DNA from: an uncultured Flavobacteriaceae bacterium
GTDB lineage: Bacteria; Bacteroidota; Bacteroidia; Flavobacteriales; Flavobacteriaceae
Assembly: GCA_947503005.1 (NCBI GenBank)
Contig: CANNCA010000007.1
Coordinates: 186,001 to 250,000, forward strand
Reading direction: 5' to 3'
Length of the DNA stretch: 64,000 bases
The notes below the pieces were generated by a model that was not told the origin of the DNA, searched no databases, and saw only the letters and a program-made list of their open reading frames with translations. The translations under genes and the position numbers were made by a program. Positions 1 to 9,282 of the stretch are shown here, piece after piece; positions within the stretch are counted from its first letter, which is position 1; each line of letters starts with the position of its first letter.

Positions 1-1498
1 GATTGGCTACTTGCGATGTTGAGCCATCTTTAAAATTCCAAGAATAACTGGATACGGCATTATCGTCAGTGGAGTCCGAACCTAAAAATTGAACCTGTAA
101 AGGTGCATTTCCCGATGTTACATTAGCACCAACAACGGCTACCGGCGCCGTATTTTGCGGCTCTGTTACCGTAATGGTTATAGTTTCTTTGTCAGTAAGT
201 CCGTTTTCGTCCGTAACCGTAAGTTCCGCTTCATACACACCTGGATTGGTATATGTATAGTCAAAGTCCGCGACATTAGTAATTGAACCATCCTTAAAAT
301 CCCATTTGTAACTTGCTATAGAGTGGTCATCTGTAGAGCTACTACCTTTAAAGGAAACTGCTAAAGGTGCTTCTCCTGATGTTGGAGTAGCGCTAACAAT
401 TGCTTGTGGTGCAGTATTTTGCTCTTCGGTTGCGGTAATGGTAACCTTGTCAGTACTTGTTAGTCCTTCGGCATCGGTTACAGAGAGTTCGACCTCATAA
501 ATACCGGCTACGTTAAAAGTATGTGTAGGATTAGCCGTTGATGAACTAGTACCATCTTTAAAATTCCAACTATAACTTGTTATTTCATCATCGTCAGAAG
601 AATTACTTCCTGTGAAGGTGACTACTAAAGGTACACCACCGCCAGATGGGTTGGCATCGGCGATTGCCATCGGTTCTTGGTTAACAGGCTGTTGTTCTTC
701 CTCTTGTGTATTCTCTGTATTATCTGTCGTATCTGTAGTTTCTTCGGTTGTGTCCTGTGTGCCTTCTGTTGTCTCTTCTTCTATAATTATTTCTTCAGAC
801 CCTTCCGGGGCTTCATATGTTACGACTAATTTTGGGCCTATCTTGTCAGCGTGTTCCTTAGAGGCAAAAGCGACGTCATTGCCACCTACATGCCTTAAAA
901 CCAAGGTATATAAATTAGGTGTAATTAATTCGGGATTTAGGGCAATCAATTCTGTCTCATCTAAAGGAAATTCCTTAGTTATGGAACCCACTTCAACGTC
1001 AATTCCAGGAGCGGTATTCTCTGAAAGGCTGCCCTCTGTCCAATTATTGGTGGTGCCCTTATGAATTTTTATAGAACCGTTCCCATCGTCACTGTGTATA
1101 GTCAATTGTAGTGTAACAGATTTTATGTTAGCACCTATTTCTGAAATAGGATTCAAATCGAACATTAGATAACTGGTTCTACTGTTCTCTTCAAGACGAA
1201 TCAGATTCTGATTATATCCTTTTCCACTTTGAACGTGGGCATCGTGAATAGGCGGAAAACTCGTTGTTCGAATTAAATCAGTATTCTCCTCAATTATTTC
1301 ATCTTCTGCCGTAGGTTCCTCGATAACTTCTGAATCAGGTGTAGCGGAATCAAGTTGTTCAACCGAAGAAACAGACTGATCCTGCAAAATAGAGTCACGA
1401 AGCAAATCGCTATCCTTGCTACATGCTAAATTCAATAAAATTGATAGAAAAATAAAGCATAAATATGCCAGATGAATTCTCGTGGGGTGAAATCTCAT
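1..1498 (-). CDS. Surface lipoprotein with DNRLRE (CBM96-like) domain and PKD repeats, partial
   Basis: Minus-strand frame opening at ATG 1498 and running off the left edge of the window, so the C-terminus is missing. The N-terminus is a lipoprotein signal: basic start, hydrophobic stretch, then lipobox LNLAC with Cys26, followed by SKDSD, an acidic stretch resembling the surface lipoprotein export signal of Bacteroidota. After an acidic linker comes a DNRLRE/CBM96-like beta-sandwich (about residues 70-225; landmarks RTSYLMFDL, IKIHKG, GPKLVVTYEAP). Next is a Glu/Thr-rich linker and at least three PKD domains, each with a W-x-F-K-D-G core. The first 230 residues closely resemble those of the lipoprotein at 4214-6265, so the two are paralogues. 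The likely role is a surface-anchored polysaccharide-binding or adhesive protein. No catalytic domain is visible in the part present. Confidence 0.85.
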   Translation of the reverse strand, partial: MRFHPTRIHLAYLCFIFLSILLNLACSKDSDLLRDSILQDQSVSSVEQLDSATPDSEVIEEPTAEDEIIEENTDLIRTTSFPPIHDAHVQSGKGYNQNLIRLEENSRTSYLMFDLNPISEIGANIKSVTLQLTIHSDDGNGSIKIHKGTTNNWTEGSLSENTAPGIDVEVGSITKEFPLDETELIALNPELITPNLYTLVLRHVGGNDVAFASKEHADKIGPKLVVTYEAPEGSEEIIIEEETTEGTQDTTEETTDTTDNTENTQEEEQQPVNQEPMAIADANPSGGGVPLVVTFTGSNSSDDDEITSYSWNFKDGTSSSTANPTHTFNVAGIYEVELSVTDAEGLTSTDKVTITATEEQNTAPQAIVSATPTSGEAPLAVSFKGSSSTDDHSIASYKWDFKDGSITNVADFDYTYTNPGVYEAELTVTDENGLTDKETITITVTEPQNTAPVAVVGANVTSGNAPLQVQFLGSDSTDDNAVSSYSWNFKDGSTSQVAN

Positions 1499-1957
1499 TT
1501 GATAGGGACTAATTTAAAATTGACTCATTGTTACGGTTGGGGGGTAAATCCTCATAATTTATGTAGAAGGTTAGGAAATAATAATTTGTCCTTTTTTAAC
1601 AATTATTATTCTGTCGATTTTGGTTGCTATTATATTCGTTTTCGACAAGCTGTCCATTTATAACGATGAAATGCTTATTTATTGTACAATATTATAATTT
1701 GCAAACCTAAATATTCATGATGATTATATCGACTATATGAAGAAATATTCGATGAAATGCACCTTTTCTAACATTTTTTTTGGTTTTTATAAGCAAAACG
1801 GGTTGCGTTTTAGCTAGTTTGGTATGGAAAAATCATTTTTTTCTCTCATTGCGCTCTTTTGCCGGTTAGACTTATGTCCAAAAATCAAGTGCTACAATAC
1901 TTTGAAACTGATTTCTATTTAGTTTAATAGTTAGAATATTGCATATGCCCTAATTAA
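1499..1957. promoter_or_regulatory. Intergenic region with repeated CGATGAAATGC boxes
   Basis: No convincing gene. On the plus strand CGATGAAATGC occurs at 1664-1674 and again at 1750-1760, each preceded 20-21 bp earlier by a CGAC (1643 and 1730). CAAACCTA at 1702-1709 reads as TAGGTTTG on the minus strand and is a candidate -7 element for the lipoprotein starting at 1498. A similar element, CGATGAAATGCAC followed by a TTTAACAT-like stretch, lies upstream of the paralogous lipoprotein at 6265. The orientation of the boxes relative to the minus-strand gene is unresolved. Confidence 0.4.
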
Positions 1958-3808
1958 TTACTTTAAGCTATAATTTCTATCGAGGATTGATTTCCCCCAT
2001 ATATAAGGTGACAAATCTTTCCAACTATTCTGTGCTATTACAAAATCATTGCTTTTTTGGTTAACGATATCCATAATCGTTTTTTGTAGTTCTTTTGGGC
2101 TATCTACCAATTCAGATGTAATAAAGGATTCAGAATGTACCGTATCGGAAAACCATTCTGCTAAATCATTTTGCATCCAATCGACAATAGGAGAGCTAAA
2201 ACCGACTTTTGACTTTCTCCATGTAACTTCCCTCGGTAAAAATGGATCTACCGCATCTCTAATCAATTTTTTGGTATACCCTCCACCTTGCTTAGAAGAA
2301 TAGGGCAATGAATTGACGAAACTTACAATTCGATGATCCATAAATGGCATTCTTATTTCAACGCTATTGATCATGGCATATCTATCATAATTTCTCAAAA
2401 GAGTGGGCAAAATGGTCTCATGAAACATGATGTACAGATATTTTGTCATGTTGTCAAGTTTCTTGTAATTGACATGGTTTTGATCTTTTGATTTAAAATC
2501 TCTATTAAGAACTTTCTTTCCGATTTTTTTAATTATGTAATCAGTATACAGATTTAAATTATCGTTTTTGCTGAACTGATCATCATCGAATTGAGTGCCT
2601 TGAAACGTTTGTAAAATTTCCTTAATACTTTTTGGATTGAACTTGGCATCCCAAAGTGATTCTAAGATGCCTTCACTATAACCACTGACAAGCTCATCTG
2701 CACCATGGCCATCTAAAGTCACCGTTACACCATTTCGTTTTACTTCACCATAGAGTGAAATCATGGGTATGGGTGATGTGATATACAGATCCTCGAACAG
2801 ATAAAAATATTCCTCTAGTTTATCCCAATGGGAAAGGGGTTCGATATTGATAAAAGTAGACTTCATTCCCAAATGATCTGTAACCATTTTGGCATATTTA
2901 GATTCATCCAAGGGTGTTCCCGGAAAAGCAGCAACAAATGCATGTTGCCAATCTTCCGCGTAACTGTCGTTGTTGTTGGAAAGATGTGCCATTGCTGCAA
3001 TAGTAGCACTACTATCGAGTCCTCCACTCAAAGCTGTACCTATCGATACATCAGACCGCATTCTTATTTTACAAGAATCAAGGAACAAAGAACGAAATTG
3101 TTCTACCTGTTCATTATATGTTTTTGGTACTTGAATCAAATGGTCTAAGGTATTCCAATATCTATAGGTTGTAAATTTACCCTTAGAGAAGTTAGCATTG
3201 TGACCGGCTGGGAATCTTTTAATACCCTCAATGAGACATTTATCGGTTGACTCATATTGAAATATATTATGTTTCAACCAACTAAAATCACCTGAAACTT
3301 CAACACGCTTTAGAAACGGGTAAATTGCTTTCATCTCAGAAGCAAAAACAAATTTGTCGTCGACTGTTGCATAGAACAAGGGCTTCTTACCATACCTGTC
3401 ACGGGAAAGAAACATTTGTTTTTTCTGATTGTCCCAGATGGCAAAGGCCCACATGCCGTTGAATCGTAAGACACATTTTTCACCCCACTCAATGAATGAT
3501 TTTAAGAGTACCTCCGTATCGGATGTAGAAACAAAATGATAGCCCTTTTGCAGAAGTTCTTTCTTAATTTCAAGAAAATTATAAATTTCACCATTAAATA
3601 TAATGGTGTATCGTTTATCATCATTTTGCATGGGTTGATGACCTGCAGATGATACGTCTAATATTGATAGTCGTCTGTGACCGAAAGAAACTTCGTTGTC
3701 AATGTTTTCAATTCCAAAATCATCTGGGCCTCGATGGGTCAACGTGTCCAACGCATTTTTAAAAAGATGATAATCTGAACTTGGGAGTGTACCTAATATA
3801 CCGCACAT
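1958..3808 (-). CDS. asnB: Asparagine synthase (glutamine-hydrolysing)
   Basis: 616 aa. Transfers the amide nitrogen of glutamine to an aspartate-type carboxylate activated by ATP. The N-terminus MCGILG exposes Cys2 as the class II glutaminase nucleophile after Met removal; HRGPDD and FNGEIYN are further glutaminase-domain motifs. The synthetase domain has the PP-loop SGGLDSS at residues 261-267. Length and domain order match AsnB. It stands alone, flanked by two lipoprotein genes beside an exopolysaccharide locus, where AsnB-like proteins sometimes amidate uronic acids. Whether this copy makes free asparagine or modifies a sugar cannot be told from sequence. If it makes Asn, it could also feed the Asn-type NRPS module 27 kb away, but nothing links the two directly. 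Confidence 0.9.
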   Translation of the reverse strand: MCGILGTLPSSDYHLFKNALDTLTHRGPDDFGIENIDNEVSFGHRRLSILDVSSAGHQPMQNDDKRYTIIFNGEIYNFLEIKKELLQKGYHFVSTSDTEVLLKSFIEWGEKCVLRFNGMWAFAIWDNQKKQMFLSRDRYGKKPLFYATVDDKFVFASEMKAIYPFLKRVEVSGDFSWLKHNIFQYESTDKCLIEGIKRFPAGHNANFSKGKFTTYRYWNTLDHLIQVPKTYNEQVEQFRSLFLDSCKIRMRSDVSIGTALSGGLDSSATIAAMAHLSNNNDSYAEDWQHAFVAAFPGTPLDESKYAKMVTDHLGMKSTFINIEPLSHWDKLEEYFYLFEDLYITSPIPMISLYGEVKRNGVTVTLDGHGADELVSGYSEGILESLWDAKFNPKSIKEILQTFQGTQFDDDQFSKNDNLNLYTDYIIKKIGKKVLNRDFKSKDQNHVNYKKLDNMTKYLYIMFHETILPTLLRNYDRYAMINSVEIRMPFMDHRIVSFVNSLPYSSKQGGGYTKKLIRDAVDPFLPREVTWRKSKVGFSSPIVDWMQNDLAEWFSDTVHSESFITSELVDSPKELQKTIMDIVNQKSNDFVIAQNSWKDLSPYIWGKSILDRNYSLK

Positions 3809-3978
3809 AAATCAGTAATATTTTTAAACGCTTGGTGTGACCCGCCTATTTTGCTGTATTACACCTTATTAAAATTTTTAATGAAGTAATAACTAATTAA
3901 AATGTTTCTAATGCTCAAACCTGTAATTTGAAATGGATACAAACTAGCACTTTCAAGTTTTTAAGCTTTTGTATTTTT

Positions 3979-4016
3979 CTTCCGTTTAAAAAACTGCGTT
4001 TAAGCGGAAGTTTTTT
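3979..4016 (+). terminator. Rho-independent-type hairpin facing the plus strand with no plus-strand gene
   Basis: Left arm CTTCCGTTTAAA (3979-3990), 8-nt loop, right arm TTTAAGCGGAAG (3999-4010), a 12-bp stem with one G-U pair, then six T (4011-4016). The T-run lies only on the plus-strand side. No plus-strand gene ends nearby. Confidence 0.55.
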
Positions 4017-4154
4017 GATTATATGATAAACAACAAAAAGAGGGTTATATTGTAATGTTTTTGTCCAAATTTGAATAAAAAAATCGAGACCTTAAAAATA
4101 CATGTTTTTGATTTAAAATTACTACAAGTAGCTCATCTTTAAAATTGGAAAACA

Positions 4155-4196
4155 TAGACACGTGCCTTAAGAACTTCATCTTAAGGCACGTGTCTA
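4155..4196 (-). terminator. Strong terminator hairpin of the lipoprotein gene
   Basis: Perfect 17-bp inverted repeat (arms 4155-4171 and 4180-4196, 8-nt loop) just past the stop of the minus-strand gene at 4214. The minus-strand sequence after the hairpin is T-rich, TGTTTTCCAATTTT. Confidence 0.8.
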
Positions 4197-4213
4197 TTTC
4201 CGGATAATTAGAA

Positions 4214-6265
4214 CTAATTAGGAGGAGTAAATTGAATATTTGACCAAGTGCAATTAGTCCAACTTGACTCAAACGTATTATTGGGAGCGTAAGAATCTAC
4301 TCTATTAACCGAGTATTCGCCATTGTCAAATGAACAATTTTCAAATTTGAAGTCTTCGGCTGAATATAGTACAACTGCTAAGAATTTAAAATTAGAGAAA
4401 TCACAATTCTTAAAGGTATAACCTTTTGCTTTCGCATAAATATTCGTGCCACCTCCTACGTTTAGAATTCTATCTGTGTTTTGAACGGTAACATTTTCGA
4501 AAGTATTATTAACTCCCAAGGCTGCGTCTGCTCCATGTCTATCGTTATAGGTTGCAAGAGTAATAGCGGTCCATGTATCTTTAATGAACAAGTCTTTTAT
4601 AAGGTTATCATGAGCTCCTCCAATAATGGACATCACGGAAGACCATTCGTGATCGCCGAGAATTGATCCACCGTCTATGGTATTATGGTGCACCCCAACG
4701 TAAGTCAACTCAAAAGCAGTATTAACAGCCGTACAATTCTTAAACGTGTTGTAGGTTCCATCATTTTTTATGTTAAAGCCATGTCCACCATGTTTTAGGC
4801 CTGACTTTCTTTCGGCACGGCAATTTTCTAGAATTGCATTGTTGGTACCCCCGGCTACAAGAAAATAGTAGTCAGTCGGGTTTGACGCATTATCTGCATA
4901 TACGGAACAATGGCTAGCTTTTGAATAATCAGAATCATATAGTTTAATTGCTTCTGCAGCGGCGTTCAGTACAAAACAATCATTAAGAGTTGCGTTTTTG
5001 CTTCGAATATTCAACCCCCAACCATCATAGGCATCGTAATTATATTGTGTTCCCATTTCGACCACTATAAGATTTTTTGCGGTAAAATTATTCGCTGGTG
5101 AGTGTACCATTACACCCGAAGAATACTTTGTTATTTGAAAATTCTCAAGATGAACGTAAGGTTCGTGAACGGTAATAGCGGTTCTTTGATTTTCTGGAGC
5201 CGATATTAATAATGGCATTACGTTGGCATCTACATTATCACCGTAGCTAAAGGTTGAACCATTTTGGCTTACAATATCTCCGGGAGTGTTTGTGTAACCA
5301 ATGAACTTCACTGGATTCGACGGATTACCCGAATTCTCTGGTTCAAGTTGCAGATTGCCATAGTTTCCTGCTTTGACATATACTATATCTCCTGCGACTG
5401 CTCTTTCGAAAGCATACTCGATATTCCAAGCGGTAGCCTCAGATCTACCATCGTTGCCGGCATTACCATTGACCGTTACGAAATATCCTTCTGGAACTGC
5501 TCGATTTTCATTCTCAGGCTCTGAGTTTTCTTCTTCAATAATCTCCGCTTCTTGTGGAGCTTCTTCTTCTTCTTCTTCTTCTTCTTCCAAAACTTCCTCT
5601 TCTTGGGTTATTTCTGGTGAACCGGCAGGCGCTTCATACGTAACTATTAACTTAGGTCCTTTGTCTTGTGGATGTTCTTTTGAAGCAATGGCAAGATCAT
5701 TACCAGTATTATGACTCATAACCAATGTTGTCAATTCTGCTTGAATAACCGCTGCATTCAGAGCGACTTTTTCATCACTACCAATTTTATAAGACTTGTT
5801 CAAGCTCCCCACTTGGGTATCCAATCCAGGCGCGTTGATTTCGGTTAAATTTTCTTCGGTCCAGTCGATTGAATTGCCCTTATGTATATTTATGTTACCA
5901 TCTCCTTCATCCATATCTATTGAAAATTGCAATACCACATCTTTGATAGTACCATTAACAGCACTTAAATCAAACATTAAGTAACTTGTTCTGCGATTTT
6001 CCTGTAAGCGAATTATAGACTGGTCATAGCCCTGATTGTCTTGTAAATAAGCATCATTGATAGGGGAGAAGGCAAAACTACGAATTTCGAATCCTTCCTC
6101 TGTAATAGCCTCTTCGATTGCGGGTTCACCCTCATCAATTGCTATCTCAGGTTCGGTTAGTATAGATTCGGACAATAAATCAGAGTCTTTGCTACAAGAA
6201 GTAATAAATAATAAAGCAAAAGAAAATACGGCCAGCAAATTGACCTTTAGGGGAATAATGTTCAT
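4214..6265 (-). CDS. Surface lipoprotein with DNRLRE (CBM96-like) domain and parallel beta-helix
   Basis: 683 aa. Lipoprotein signal with Cys24 (FITSC) followed by SKDSD, the same acidic export-type motif as in the paralogue at 1498. Domains: DNRLRE/CBM96-like beta-sandwich (about 65-215), an extremely acidic linker (poly-Glu, about 220-250), then a right-handed parallel beta-helix (about 258-680) that begins with a DUF1565-like VNGNAGNDG...A..GDIVYVKAG signature and has many Asn-rich turns (FKNC, FENV, FENC). This fold is shared by polysaccharide lyases, epimerases and carbohydrate-binding surface proteins. I could not identify a catalytic site, so lyase activity on the neighbouring exopolysaccharide or on algal polymers is only a possibility. 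It has its own terminator at 4155-4196. Confidence 0.85.
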   Translation of the reverse strand: MNIIPLKVNLLAVFSFALLFITSCSKDSDLLSESILTEPEIAIDEGEPAIEEAITEEGFEIRSFAFSPINDAYLQDNQGYDQSIIRLQENRRTSYLMFDLSAVNGTIKDVVLQFSIDMDEGDGNINIHKGNSIDWTEENLTEINAPGLDTQVGSLNKSYKIGSDEKVALNAAVIQAELTTLVMSHNTGNDLAIASKEHPQDKGPKLIVTYEAPAGSPEITQEEEVLEEEEEEEEEAPQEAEIIEEENSEPENENRAVPEGYFVTVNGNAGNDGRSEATAWNIEYAFERAVAGDIVYVKAGNYGNLQLEPENSGNPSNPVKFIGYTNTPGDIVSQNGSTFSYGDNVDANVMPLLISAPENQRTAITVHEPYVHLENFQITKYSSGVMVHSPANNFTAKNLIVVEMGTQYNYDAYDGWGLNIRSKNATLNDCFVLNAAAEAIKLYDSDYSKASHCSVYADNASNPTDYYFLVAGGTNNAILENCRAERKSGLKHGGHGFNIKNDGTYNTFKNCTAVNTAFELTYVGVHHNTIDGGSILGDHEWSSVMSIIGGAHDNLIKDLFIKDTWTAITLATYNDRHGADAALGVNNTFENVTVQNTDRILNVGGGTNIYAKAKGYTFKNCDFSNFKFLAVVLYSAEDFKFENCSFDNGEYSVNRVDSYAPNNTFESSWTNCTWSNIQFTPPN
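5561..5587. repeat. (TTC)9 microsatellite coding for poly-Glu linker
   Basis: Nine uninterrupted TTC units (GAA on the coding strand) inside the lipoprotein gene 4214-6265. Slippage would change linker length in whole residues without shifting the frame. Confidence 0.9.
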
Positions 6266-6908
6266 AAGTAGGTAAATTTTATAATTTTTGAATATGAAAG
6301 ATTCAAACTATTGCTCCTATCGATAAAGGGGTCTTTTTATCGATGAATTGAAACGTCGAGTTGAATCAATTAGAAATTTTTACGATCATAGCTTATTATT
6401 GGACTTTATAAAATCATTTTTTCGATGAAATGCACTTTACTTTAACATATTTAACATAAAGGTTGCATTTACCAGGTTTGGACAAAGATTTTAGAGTGAT
6501 TAAAAGAGATAACTGATGTAGTTTCAAAATGTTGTGAAATGATCAATTTTCTAGATGAACTGCATTATTTTCAACATAAAATCGTTGAAATGCAATTTTT
6601 GTAGGATAATATGAATGTAACTAGCAATTGAATTCACTATAACAATATCGAAGTTTAGGCTACAATTCCATTACGAATGGTTTGATTTCAAATTTGGATT
6701 AGAATAAAACGATTACTTTTTTAATAGGATGCTCAATCATTACATTATTAGAAAAAGGACGCTTTTTCTAAAATACCTGTATATCTGTTCTGATATTTCA
6801 TCTGATAAACTCAAAAATTTTAGTCGTTTGTAAAAAAGAAATATCATATATTCATTTATTAAGATTTATCTTAAGTCAATATTTTCATGGTCGAGACAAT
6901 ATTTAGTA
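6266..6908. promoter_or_regulatory. Divergent intergenic region with phased CGAT boxes
   Basis: 643 bp between a minus-strand lipoprotein and a plus-strand glycosyltransferase; no gene seen. CGAT occurs at 6321, 6341, 6383 and 6423, with spacings of 20, 42 and 40 bp, so all roughly in phase with a 20-21 bp period. The box at 6423 reads CGATGAAATGCAC, identical to the one at 1750. Variants GATGAACTGCAT (6554) and CGTTGAAATGCA (6583) follow. A perfect 10-bp inverted repeat (TTAGAAAAAG at 6748, CTTTTTCTAA at 6762) has no T-run and is not called a terminator. Confidence 0.45.
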
Positions 6909-7886
6909 GTGAAATCAAGTTTTAGCCTGTACCAACATAAATGTATGGATGTCCCTGTACTTTTCATAGTTTTTAATAGACTTCAAACCACGAAACGGGT
7001 TTTTAGTCAAATCAAACTTTACAGGCCGCGAAAGCTATATATAGCTTCAGACGGACCAAGGCCCAATATTTCGGAGGAGGCAAAAACCGTCCAAGAAGTT
7101 CGCGATTACCTTCTCGCGGAGATAGACTGGGACTGTGAGGTTAAAACACTTTTCAGGGATGAAAATATTGGATGCAAATATGGTCCTCAAAATGCGATTA
7201 CTTGGTTTTTTGAAAATGAGGAGCAGGGTATTGTGCTGGAAGATGATTGTTTGCCCTCTAATAGTTTCTTTAAGTTTTGCGAAGAATTGTTGCTGAGATA
7301 CAAGGAGGATTTTCGTGTTTTTGGAATTTCAGGAGCAAATTTTCATTCCCAAGTACCTATTAAGAATAGTTATTATTTTAGTTCCTATTTTTTTACTTGG
7401 GGTTGGGCGAGCTGGCGGAGCAGATGGCAGATGCATTTAGAGATTCTTGATTCTTTCGAGTCTTATATTGACAATCCCAATCTAAAATATATAAATAGCA
7501 ACAAACAGGTATCAAAAATTTTGAGGAAAGTCGCGTTAGATTCTTACAAAGACGAGCTTGACGCATGGGATTACCTTTGGATTTTATCTTGTATGATTAA
7601 CAATGGATTGATAGCCACATCACATAAAAATTTGATTCAGAATATTGGTTTCGGAGATGATGCCACCCACACCAGCGGGAATATTAACAATCAGAAACCT
7701 AACGAAATCGTTGATTTCCCTTTAAAACACCCCACAATCTTTCAGCCAAATAAGATTATGGACGCCCTCTTGTTCAAAAACACCATGTATTGGATTGGAC
7801 CTTTAGAAAAAATTATAAGTCTTCAACACATCAAAGCCTACAACATTGTTATGTTTCAGCGCTTTAAAAAAATGATTAGGTTTTGA
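6909..7886 (+). CDS. Glycosyltransferase, nucleotide-diphospho-sugar transferase fold (HlpA-like)
   Basis: 325 aa from GTG 6909; an in-frame ATG at 6945 (starting MDVPVLFIVFNR) is an equally good start and fits the GT-A fold, whose first beta strand begins there. Visible landmarks are PVLFIVFNR, LYIASDGPR, an EDDC acidic motif (VLEDDCLPS) in the place of the DxD that binds the metal and nucleotide sugar, and FTWGWASWRSRW, a signature of the hemolytic-protein-HlpA-like nucleotide-diphospho-sugar transferases. It probably adds one sugar of the exopolysaccharide or a surface glycan. It faces away from the sugar-nucleotide genes that follow it. Confidence 0.8.
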   Translation: MKSSFSLYQHKCMDVPVLFIVFNRLQTTKRVFSQIKLYRPRKLYIASDGPRPNISEEAKTVQEVRDYLLAEIDWDCEVKTLFRDENIGCKYGPQNAITWFFENEEQGIVLEDDCLPSNSFFKFCEELLLRYKEDFRVFGISGANFHSQVPIKNSYYFSSYFFTWGWASWRSRWQMHLEILDSFESYIDNPNLKYINSNKQVSKILRKVALDSYKDELDAWDYLWILSCMINNGLIATSHKNLIQNIGFGDDATHTSGNINNQKPNEIVDFPLKHPTIFQPNKIMDALLFKNTMYWIGPLEKIISLQHIKAYNIVMFQRFKKMIRF

Positions 7887-7925
7887 CGACTAATTGGTGA
7901 AGGCGTTACAATAACTCATTGGTGT

Positions 7926-9206
7926 TTATAACCTACCGTCTACTTTTTCCTTAAGTACTCCTTTTACATCATATAGAACTCCATTGGGCGATAACATAGA
8001 CCTTAGATTCATCTTTAAAAACTCGTTGTGCGCGACCGCTAAAACAATGCAGTCATAGCTGTCATTTGGAGCAGCTGTTAAGGTATGAAGTCCGTATTCC
8101 TTCATCACTTCCTTTGGTTCTGCCCAGGGGTCATACAAGGTAATATCAGCACCATAACTTTTTAAGTTGTTGATGACGTCAATAACTTTGGTATTACGAA
8201 CATCAGGACAGTTTTCCTTAAAGGTGATTCCCAAAATCAAAATCTTGGAGTTTTTGATTTTAAGGTCATGACGAAGCATAAGCTTGACTACTTCTGAAGA
8301 TATATATCGACCCATACCATCGTTCATTCGCCTACCTTCGAGTATTATACCGGGGTGATAGCCAAACTCCTGTGCCTTTTGGGCAAGGTAGTAGGGGTCT
8401 ACACCAATACAATGCCCACCAACCAAACCTGGCTTGAAAGGTAAAAAGTTCCATTTTGTACCGGCAGCCTCTAAAACATCGTTGGTATCGATATCCATAA
8501 GGTTGAAAATTTTAGCAAGCTCGTTGACAAAGGCAATGTTGATGTCTCGTTGTGAATTTTCTATAACTTTTGAAGCTTCAGCTACTTTTATACTGGGCGC
8601 TAAATGTGTGCCAGCGGAAATTACCGAAGCATATAGATCATCTACCTTTTTTCCAACTTCGGGTGTTGAACCAGCGGTAACTTTTAGAATTTTATCTACC
8701 GTATGTTTTTTATCACCGGGATTTATCCTTTCGGGCGAATACCCAGCGTAAAAATCTTTATTGAATATTAGACCACTAGTCTTTTCTAATACTGGTATAC
8801 ATTCATCCTCGGTAACCCCGGGATAAACGGTAGACTCATAAATCACGATATCCCCTTTTTTCAAAACCTTGCCAACAGTCTCACTAGACTTATAAAGGGG
8901 CGTTAAGTCGGGTCTGTTAGTGCGATCTACTGGTGTGGGTACCGTTACAATATAATAGTTACAACTTTCTAGAATTTCTAAGTTGTCCGTGCAGAAAAGC
9001 CCTATTTCATTGGGGGGTTCATTTGTGGTAACCTTTTTTAATTCCTCTTCGCTGACTTCAAGGGTGCTGTCAATTCCAGACTGTAATTCAGAAACTCGTT
9101 TCGGATTGATATCGAAACCTATGACTGGGTACTTGGTTGCGAATAAACGGGCTAGGGGAAGGCCAACATAGCCCAAGCCTATAATGCCAATCTTAATTTT
9201 GCTCAT
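7926..9206 (-). CDS. tviB: UDP-N-acetylhexosamine 6-dehydrogenase (TviB/WbpA type)
   Basis: 426 aa. NAD-dependent oxidation of the C6 hydroxyl of a UDP-N-acetylhexosamine to the uronic acid. N-terminal Rossmann motif GLGYVGLP, central dimerisation helices, and catalytic Cys in [13 protein letters not shown]-terminal UDP-binding domain with [14 protein letters not shown]. The [10 protein letters not shown]-type N-terminus and the ENCPD motif are typical of the VipA/TviB/WbpA branch rather than of UDP-glucose dehydrogenase, which is encoded separately at 10305. GlcNAc, GalNAc or ManNAc as substrate cannot be distinguished. It is the last of three minus-strand sugar-nucleotide genes (76-bp gap to the epimerase). 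Confidence 0.85.
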   Translation of the reverse strand: MSKIKIGIIGLGYVGLPLARLFATKYPVIGFDINPKRVSELQSGIDSTLEVSEEELKKVTTNEPPNEIGLFCTDNLEILESCNYYIVTVPTPVDRTNRPDLTPLYKSSETVGKVLKKGDIVIYESTVYPGVTEDECIPVLEKTSGLIFNKDFYAGYSPERINPGDKKHTVDKILKVTAGSTPEVGKKVDDLYASVISAGTHLAPSIKVAEASKVIENSQRDINIAFVNELAKIFNLMDIDTNDVLEAAGTKWNFLPFKPGLVGGHCIGVDPYYLAQKAQEFGYHPGIILEGRRMNDGMGRYISSEVVKLMLRHDLKIKNSKILILGITFKENCPDVRNTKVIDVINNLKSYGADITLYDPWAEPKEVMKEYGLHTLTAAPNDSYDCIVLAVAHNEFLKMNLRSMLSPNGVLYDVKGVLKEKVDGRL

Positions 9207-9282
9207 TGGTTAAATTGTAATTGCCAAAATTAAGTGTATTTATCTTCATAGCACCAATTCTGATATTTAAATATTATATTTA

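Larger units (their letters stand above)
3809..4213. other. Intergenic region upstream of asnB
   Basis: No supported gene. It holds the two hairpins listed separately (3979-4016 and 4155-4196) and presumably the asnB promoter just upstream of 3808. A short minus-strand open frame at 4045-4272 overlaps the end of the next lipoprotein gene and has no coding character. Confidence 0.5.

Noticed and set aside
612-1064. Plus-strand open frame of 150 codons
   Set aside because: Lies antisense to the lipoprotein reading frame that runs unbroken from 1498 to 1. Its Ser/Val-rich translation is the mirror of the Glu/Thr-rich linker.
4045-4272. Minus-strand open frame of 75 codons
   Set aside because: Overlaps the 3' end of the beta-helix lipoprotein gene and contains the terminator hairpin. 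No coding features.
6748-6771. Perfect 10-bp inverted repeat before the glycosyltransferase
   Set aside because: No T-run on either strand, AT-rich arms and no gene ending nearby, so not called a terminator or operator.
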